Shown here in pieces: positions 1 to 4,127 of a DNA stretch of 5,812 nt (the stretch's first letter is position 1; the number at the start of each line of letters is the position of its first letter). The notes beneath the pieces are model-generated. The model was not told the DNA's origin. It did no database searches and saw only the letters and a program-made list of their open reading frames with translations. A program made the translations under genes and the position numbers. The DNA comes from Planctomycetaceae bacterium (GTDB lineage Bacteria > Planctomycetota > Planctomycetia > Pirellulales > UBA1268): positions 1 to 5,812 of the forward strand of contig NZNR01000054.1 in the NCBI GenBank assembly GCA_002694955.1, given 5' to 3'.

Positions 1-53
1 GGGTAGGTTGGGGCTTGTCTGAAGAAGCAGCAAATTTTTTCTCAGATGCTGGC

Positions 54-86
54 CTTGCAATACGGTATTGATTGCTTTCTTGCAAG
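54..86. repeat. Pair of TTGCAA boxes upstream of the ThuA-like gene
   Basis: CTTGCAAT at 54-61 and CTTGCAAG at 79-86 are two near-identical copies of a palindromic core, 25 bp centre to centre, which is about two and a half helical turns. Together they also read as an inverted repeat, CTTGCAA against TTGCAAG. They lie 56-88 bp before the start at 142, where a regulator could bind. No convincing -35/-10 pair is visible here: TTGATT at 67-72 has only poor partners. Short AT-rich palindromes arise easily by chance, so the operator reading is speculative. Confidence 0.2.
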
Positions 87-127
87 ATATTCTTTACAGT
101 TCTTTCGGCGTTTTCTTGTTACCTTCC

Positions 128-133
128 GGGGAG
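128..133 (+). promoter_or_regulatory. Ribosome binding site deciding the ThuA-like start at 142
   Basis: GGGGAG contains the GGAG core complementary to the 16S rRNA 3' end. It stands 8 nt before the ATG at 142. The frame is open further upstream to an ATG at 46, but that start has no comparable site and would put 32 residues in front of an otherwise normal signal peptide. The start at 142 is therefore preferred. Confidence 0.6.
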
Positions 134-141
134 CTTTTGTA

Positions 142-1206
142 ATGGCTATTCACAAGTCTTTTTCAGTTGTTCATTTTTGTCTCTTAGGTGCTTTTGTTCT
201 CAGCTGCTCTGTTGTTTGCGGAAATGATTCATGGAATACGTATCCCGGGCGAGAGGGTATTGGGCATGGAACAAGCGTGGTGCTGATAAGTGGGGATGAA
301 GAGTACCGTAGTGAGGAGGCGCTTTCTCAATTAGGGAAAATTCTTTCAGCGCGGCACGGTTTTGATTGCGTCGTTCTGTATGCAATCGATGAAGAGTCTG
401 GTGAAATAGCACCAAATGAGCAGGAGAATATTCCGGGGCTCAAGGCTCTCAGGAACGCAGACTTAATGGTGATTGCAACTCGTTTTCGTAATCTTCCAGA
501 TGAGCAGATGAAAGAAATCGATGACTATTTGCGAAGTGGTCGGCCAGTTATTGGCATGCGGACTGCGACCCATGCATTTAAGGTTCCCAAAGACAGCCCT
601 TATGCCCATTACAGCTTTAACTATAACGGGGATAAACAGGGTTGGATGCAGGGCTTTGGTCGAGCGGTTCTTGGAGAAACATGGATCAGCCATCATGGAC
701 ATCACAAGCATGAAAGTACACGAGGTATCCTTGCCCCGAAAGCAAAGGAACATCCAATACTTCGAGGAATCGAGGATGGTGACATCTGGGGCCCAACCGA
801 CGTTTATGGTGTTCGTTTACCACTACCAGGAGACAGTATGCCTCTGGTGCTTGGTCAGGTCTTAGAAAATATGGATCCCAATTCAGAGCCAGTGCGAGGC
901 GTGCAAAAAAATGGAAAGAAGAATATTGCAAAAAATGATCCGATGATGCCAGTCGCATGGGTCAAGACGTACTCTATTGAGGGTGGACCTCGTGGTAAAG
1001 TTTTTACAACAACGATGGGTGCGTCAACCGACTTAGTTTCAGAGGGAGTCCGTCGAATGATTATAAATGCCTGCTACTGGGCAGTCGGCCTTGAGAATGA
1101 AATCTCTGAAGATTTAGATGTGGACATTGTTGGGGAGTTTGAGCCAACAATGTATGGTTTTCGAAAAGAGAAGACCGCCGGGATCACTCCAAGCGATTTG
1201 CAATAA
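142..1206 (+). CDS. Exported ThuA-like domain protein
   Basis: The protein has 354 residues from the ATG at 142, chosen for its GGAG site and because it begins a signal peptide: short basic start, hydrophobic stretch at about residues 7-26, likely cleavage after V-C-G27. The mature part is one ThuA-like domain with a class I glutamine amidotransferase-like fold. Visible family motifs are VVLISGDEEYRSEEAL (46-61), DLMVIATRFRNLPDEQM (107-123), GMRTATHAF (138-146), a His-rich segment HHGHHKHESTRG (184-195), WGPTDVYGVRLPLPGD (216-231) and PMMPVAWVKTY (267-277). The histidines suggest a metal or active site, which is inference. ThuA proteins are linked to trehalose and sucrose breakdown through 3-keto sugars, and planctomycetes carry many exported paralogues of unknown substrate. 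The gene converges on a DUF1080-containing gene with a 7-bp gap. The family call is firm; the substrate is unknown. Confidence 0.88.
   Translation: MAIHKSFSVVHFCLLGAFVLSCSVVCGNDSWNTYPGREGIGHGTSVVLISGDEEYRSEEALSQLGKILSARHGFDCVVLYAIDEESGEIAPNEQENIPGLKALRNADLMVIATRFRNLPDEQMKEIDDYLRSGRPVIGMRTATHAFKVPKDSPYAHYSFNYNGDKQGWMQGFGRAVLGETWISHHGHHKHESTRGILAPKAKEHPILRGIEDGDIWGPTDVYGVRLPLPGDSMPLVLGQVLENMDPNSEPVRGVQKNGKKNIAKNDPMMPVAWVKTYSIEGGPRGKVFTTTMGASTDLVSEGVRRMIINACYWAVGLENEISEDLDVDIVGEFEPTMYGFRKEKTAGITPSDLQ
1124..1153 (-). repeat. Perfect 10-bp inverted repeat in the ThuA-like gene, just past the CE15-DUF1080 stop
   Basis: ACATTGTTGG (1124-1133) and CCAACAATGT (1144-1153) are exact reverse complements with a 10-nt loop. 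In the minus-strand transcript of the convergent gene, this hairpin would start 60 nt after the stop codon. No T-tract follows it on that strand, so it is not a classical intrinsic terminator. It could act as a 3'-end stabiliser or a weak terminator. It lies in codons for IVGEFEPTMYGF, a stretch that looks conserved, so a coding coincidence is possible. Confidence 0.4.
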
Positions 1207-1213
1207 ACAAAAG

Positions 1214-3232
1214 TCAATCGAGTCTTTTAATCCAAACATTTCGAAACTTTACAGGGCTACCATGATCCTGAAGAAACAGGGGGCCTTGTCCTGTTTCTTT
1301 CAGTGTCTGTTCAACTTTTTTTAAGTGTGTAGTGACACCATGCTTGTATGGAATGTATGGTGATCTCGGTTCAGTAAAGGTTGCACCGTCTTGTACCAAC
1401 TTGCCATTGAGCCATGCTTTGACGATTCCCTGAGATAGAATCTGATCATCTTTATCTCTCCGCGGTGCAATGAAGCGTATATCATAGACCTGCCAATCAC
1501 CGGTTGGCCGGGCCGCGTTGACGAGGGGCTTCTTGAAGCGGTAAAGGCTACCCTCGTCTTGTTGCGTAATCTGTTTCACACCAAATGAGTCATAGATCTG
1601 CATCTCGTAATGCCCATGAATGTAGAGCCCACTGTTTCCATGAGCAATCGGTGATGTCATGAACTCGGCATGTATGTCGGCATCCTGGAATACCTCTGTT
1701 GAAACTATATGGTTTATATGACGCGCACTTCGTGTGGCCGTCAGAACACCATCTTCCGCAGCCCAGTCAATTGGCCCACCATTCATTGCTGTAAATTTGG
1801 GTTTCATATCCCTGCCAACAAGAATGACAGCATCTGCTGGCGGATATACGGGTAAGACACGCTGGTCAGGATGAAAGTCATTCAAAATCTGATTGTTTCT
1901 TAGTTCCGGCGGTATGTGATCATTTGATTTTAAAACCGTATCTTTTTCTAGTTTGCTATCTGCAAAGTCTGCGAACTGATTCCAGTCAAACTGCAGAAGG
2001 TCATGATTCCCGTTACGAATGTGGTACCCAATCATTTCTCCAACTGAAGCGTCTACAGGTGGCATTTCTCGAGTGCCCATTCCCTGAAGGTTATAGAGTT
2101 TCCAGACAGGGGCTGCGGCAACAGCTGCAAGAAACTCTCCTTTTGGGTCTGCCCAACGATCATTTTGAGCACTTGCTACATAAAGTGGTCGCGGAGCAAC
2201 CATTGCGAGAAGTGAATGCTGATCGCACGGGAGTTCACTTTCTCGGTTTGCGAATGTAGACAGCTTTGAGCAGAACCAGTGTGGGAATTTCTTTGTTATC
2301 ACTCCAATTGATTCGCCATAATTCCTCCGTGAAAGTGCCGCTCCACCGCAACCAGATTCATTTGAGATGACCATTGCAAAACGCTGGTCGCACGCTCCGG
2401 CCCAGAGAGCGGCCTTTCCTAGACGAGAGTGCCCAACAACGATGATTCGATTTGGATCAATTTCAGGCAGTGTAAGAAGCCAGTCAAGAATCCTGGAGAG
2501 CCCCCAAGCCCATGTGCCGATTGCCCCGGGTTCATCATCCGGGATGTTTTGACCAATTGGCCTACCAAGAGATCCGAGAATGCTGGTGGCACGACCGTCC
2601 TTGTGATCAGGGAAGAAGTCACCGCAGTGGGCAGTGGCTAATCCATAGCCACGACCTAGCATGAATTGAACTGGGAATCGATGAGCTTTGGTGCCACGAG
2701 AAGCTTCTGTAGCATGATTTTTACCATCTTTTGAAATGATCCAGTTCTTAGTTATTGCAATATCTTCGTCGGTGACTTCTGACTGGTTACCAAGAAAGTT
2801 CAGTTTAAGAAAAACAGGAACTTTTTCCTTTGATTTTGGCACGTACAAGAGTACGTCAGTCGTAGGTGCATTTTTTGCTGTGCCCATCTGAAGAGTCGCC
2901 TGGATCCGTACAGCAGTTGTATCACCGTATTTTCTTTCAGTGCGTTTCTCACTGAGAACCGCAACTTCAACAGGAGGTATTCGACAACCATAGACAAATT
3001 TTTCGAGCAATTCGAGCTGGTAAGGCCGTGTGTTTTTCTCCCAGTCTGAACGGCAAAGAGCTTGTTCTGTGTTGGGTCCGAGGAGAACGTTTGGCAGGCT
3101 ATAGTTCCTTACTGCTAACTCATCGTAATTAACTGTTGATTGTCCGAGGGTAAGAGATGTTTTCAATATGAAAGTCAGCATGAACGCATAAATCAGAGTG
3201 CGTTGTGCAACAAAACCATAATTCTTTTTCAT
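1214..3232 (-). CDS. Exported CE15-type glucuronoyl esterase fused to a DUF1080 domain
   Basis: The protein has 672 residues. A signal peptide fills about residues 1-30. Residues 40-430 are an alpha/beta hydrolase of carbohydrate esterase family 15, which splits 4-O-methyl-glucuronate esters between hemicellulose and lignin or related uronate esters. The nucleophile elbow is GHSRLG with S269; acidic E292 lies in NESGCGGAALSRR; H410 lies in IRNGNHDLLQFDW; and D358 sits where many bacterial members have a second acid. These spacings (+23, +89, +141) match characterised bacterial CE15 enzymes as I recall them. Residues 466-671 are DUF1080 (3-keto-disaccharide hydrolase-like, concanavalin-type fold), seen in GNSGLYIHGHYEMQIYDSFG (532-551), GDWQVYDIRFIAPR (578-591) and LQDHGSPVKFRNVWI (654-668). 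The start has no clear Shine-Dalgarno, but the signal peptide supports it. The HdeD-like gene lies 100 bp upstream on the same strand. The domain calls are firm; the true substrate is not known. Confidence 0.9.
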   Translation of the reverse strand: MKKNYGFVAQRTLIYAFMLTFILKTSLTLGQSTVNYDELAVRNYSLPNVLLGPNTEQALCRSDWEKNTRPYQLELLEKFVYGCRIPPVEVAVLSEKRTERKYGDTTAVRIQATLQMGTAKNAPTTDVLLYVPKSKEKVPVFLKLNFLGNQSEVTDEDIAITKNWIISKDGKNHATEASRGTKAHRFPVQFMLGRGYGLATAHCGDFFPDHKDGRATSILGSLGRPIGQNIPDDEPGAIGTWAWGLSRILDWLLTLPEIDPNRIIVVGHSRLGKAALWAGACDQRFAMVISNESGCGGAALSRRNYGESIGVITKKFPHWFCSKLSTFANRESELPCDQHSLLAMVAPRPLYVASAQNDRWADPKGEFLAAVAAAPVWKLYNLQGMGTREMPPVDASVGEMIGYHIRNGNHDLLQFDWNQFADFADSKLEKDTVLKSNDHIPPELRNNQILNDFHPDQRVLPVYPPADAVILVGRDMKPKFTAMNGGPIDWAAEDGVLTATRSARHINHIVSTEVFQDADIHAEFMTSPIAHGNSGLYIHGHYEMQIYDSFGVKQITQQDEGSLYRFKKPLVNAARPTGDWQVYDIRFIAPRRDKDDQILSQGIVKAWLNGKLVQDGATFTEPRSPYIPYKHGVTTHLKKVEQTLKETGQGPLFLQDHGSPVKFRNVWIKRLD
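1268..1322 (+). terminator. Probable terminator of the ThuA-like gene, inside the convergent gene
   Basis: CTGAAGAAACAGG (1268-1280) pairs with CCTGTTTCTTTCAG (1290-1303), giving 13 base pairs with one bulged T at 1298 and a 9-nt loop. A run of seven T follows at 1316-1322, 12 nt after the stem, which is farther than ideal. The hairpin begins 61 nt after the ThuA-like stop codon. It lies within the antisense of the last DUF1080 codons (LKETGQGPLFLQ), so part of the symmetry may reflect protein constraint. Confidence 0.45.
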
Positions 3233-3306
3233 AGGAAAAGATATTGAAAAATGAAGATATGACTGCTTGGAAAAGATTCTTTTTAACCAGAACGATAGTT
3301 GAACTA

Positions 3307-3336
3307 ATTATTTTTCAGAAAAAGTTAACTTATCAA
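3307..3336 (-). promoter_or_regulatory. Possible sigma70-type promoter for the CE15-DUF1080 gene
   Basis: Read on the minus strand, TTGATA (3336-3331) and AATAAT (3312-3307) each match consensus at five of six bases, with an 18-bp spacer. Transcription would start near 3300, leaving a leader of about 70 nt. The -35 box overlaps the stop codon of the upstream HdeD-like gene. The region is AT-rich, which raises the chance of a false match, and planctomycete promoters are poorly defined. Confidence 0.35.
3322..3331. promoter_or_regulatory. AAGTTAACTT palindrome in the promoter spacer
   Basis: A perfect 10-bp palindrome lies almost entirely between the -35 and -10 boxes proposed for the CE15-DUF1080 gene, a common position for a repressor operator. 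Its AT-rich composition makes a chance palindrome plausible. No second copy was noticed in the window. Confidence 0.2.
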
Positions 3337-3878
3337 AACGTGTCAAGTTTCCGAATATGAAGCCCTGCCGCAATGAACGCCACGGCGCTCGAGAGGAAAT
3401 TGACACCAATGAAAACTCCAAGAAGCATGCCGGCCTCGAGAGGGCTACTTGTTAAAAGAATAACACTTAAGATACCGGTTATGATTCCATCGACCAAAAG
3501 CCACCCCCAAGGAAATCCTTCTCGGACCGTGAATGCAGCTGCTAGTTTTGCTACTGCTTCAAACGTTAGTAAGAAACCAAGGAATAGGACGAGCGCTTCG
3601 ACACCTGCCTCCGGTAGTACCAGCATGCCTACACCAGCCATCGTTGAGAGACCACCGCAGACAAGTGTTATCCAGAAACCTCTCCAGGTATAGGTTCCCA
3701 CAGCCATTGCTACTTGTGAGACTCCCGCTACAAGTAGGCTAATGCCACAAAATACGGCAACCACCTTTGCCGCCACCCATGGCGTCATAAGTGCAAGCGT
3801 ACCGAGTGCCGCGAGTATTCCACCGAGGATGAGGCACCATGTTGAAATTTGGGACATGCTCGGCGATTCGGTGTCCAT
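3333..3878 (-). CDS. HdeD/DUF308-family six-helix membrane protein
   Basis: The protein has 181 residues and is almost entirely hydrophobic, with six predicted membrane helices at about 12-32, 37-60, 68-88, 91-112, 124-143 and 148-172. The pattern of three helix pairs rich in Gly and Ala is that of HdeD (DUF308), the family of the Escherichia coli acid-resistance membrane protein, and the length is normal for it. Polar residues inside helices include E107 and K111 in helix 4 and D130 near the start of helix 5. The start is fixed by AGGAG on the minus strand, 6 nt before the ATG; the Met at residue 8 is a less likely alternative. The gene is divergent from the kinase and upstream of the CE15-DUF1080 gene. 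Its molecular function is not established, and nothing here proves a role in acid stress. Confidence 0.85.
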   Translation of the reverse strand: MDTESPSMSQISTWCLILGGILAALGTLALMTPWVAAKVVAVFCGISLLVAGVSQVAMAVGTYTWRGFWITLVCGGLSTMAGVGMLVLPEAGVEALVLFLGFLLTFEAVAKLAAAFTVREGFPWGWLLVDGIITGILSVILLTSSPLEAGMLLGVFIGVNFLSSAVAFIAAGLHIRKLDTF

Positions 3879-3884
3879 GCAATG

Positions 3885-3889
3885 CTCCT
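3885..3889 (-). promoter_or_regulatory. Ribosome binding site of the HdeD-like gene
   Basis: The plus-strand CTCCT reads AGGAG on the minus strand, with a 6-nt gap to the ATG at 3878. This is one of the best Shine-Dalgarno sites in the window and supports the longer start over the internal Met at residue 8. Confidence 0.6.
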
Positions 3890-3945
3890 GTCATATTCAG
3901 AACTTAAAAATAGAAAGAACAGAGTTGTCCAAGGATAGATCATAA

Positions 3946-3974
3946 TTGCCGGGTGCTGTCTTTGCTTCTATAAA
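3946..3974 (+). promoter_or_regulatory. Candidate sigma70-type promoter of the kinase gene
   Basis: TTGCCG (3946-3951) and TATAAA (3969-3974) are separated by 17 bp. The -35 box matches four of six bases and the -10 box five of six. Transcription would begin near 3981, giving a leader of about 130 nt before the ATG at 4114. It is the best promoter-like match seen on this strand of the divergent region. No equally good promoter was found for the divergent HdeD-like gene; TATGAT on the minus strand near 3944 lacks a -35 box. Confidence 0.4.
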
Positions 3975-3989
3975 ATCTCAACGAGTTCT

Positions 3990-4004
3990 TTTTAGGGCCT
4001 AAAA
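3990..4004. promoter_or_regulatory. TTTTAGG-G-CCTAAAA palindrome, possible operator
   Basis: Two perfect 7-bp arms flank a single central G at 3997. With one bulged T, the symmetry extends to the C at 3988 and the G at 4005. It lies just downstream of the transcription start expected from the promoter at 3946-3974, a typical place for a repressor to block transcription. One central base is too short a loop for a good hairpin, so a DNA-binding dimer is the more natural reading. No known regulator is recognised. Confidence 0.3.
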
Positions 4005-4064
4005 GCAAGATTATCGACCTTTACGAAGTCTTTTTTCATCGTAGGACCAGTTAGGTGGCAAGAA

Positions 4065-4127
4065 ATGTGTGAAGTCCGTTGCTGTTCAAGAGGTTCGTTG
4101 CTACCGTCAAAATATGGAAAATCCTGA
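4065..4127 (+). CDS. Possible 20-codon upstream ORF overlapping the kinase start
   Basis: ATG at 4065 opens a reading frame of 20 codons with three Cys, ending in TGA at 4125-4127, which is 11-13 nt inside the kinase gene. AGGTG at 4053-4057, complementary to the 16S rRNA 3' end, is 7 nt before this ATG, while the kinase ATG at 4114 has only AGAGG about 20 nt away. The same site could instead serve an in-frame GTG at 4069, which would add 15 residues to the kinase. A translated leader peptide coupled to the kinase is possible but unproven, since short ORFs of this size are common by chance. Confidence 0.18.
   Translation: MCEVRCCSRGSLLPSKYGKS

Noticed and set aside
3..71. A plus-strand frame open from the window edge to TGA at 69-71, possibly the C-terminus of an upstream gene.
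   Set aside because: Only 22 codons are visible. Its composition is protein-like, but this length is often open by chance and no family motif can be recognised. DNA upstream of the window would settle it.
46..141. Extension of the ThuA-like protein to the ATG at 46.
   Set aside because: The added 32 residues would precede a complete signal peptide, and the ATG at 46 lacks the ribosome binding site that the ATG at 142 has.
201..213. Lipoprotein signal at Cys22 of the ThuA-like protein (VLSC).
   Set aside because: Leu at -2 fits the lipobox poorly, and a signal peptidase I site at V-C-G27 is at least as good. Membrane anchoring is therefore not claimed.
1924..2259. 111-codon plus-strand frame inside the CE15-DUF1080 gene.
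   Set aside because: It is antisense to well-conserved catalytic-domain codons, shows no family motif and no ribosome site, and is best read as a shadow frame.
3296..3327. AT-rich imperfect hairpin as a terminator for the HdeD-like gene.
   Set aside because: On the minus strand, GTTAACT and AGTTCAAC pair with a bulge around short A/T arms, but the stem is weak and no T-run follows.
3333..3878. Naming the membrane gene hdeD and assigning acid resistance.
   Set aside because: DUF308 proteins are widespread and mostly uncharacterised. The hdeAB partners are not present, so only the family call is supported.
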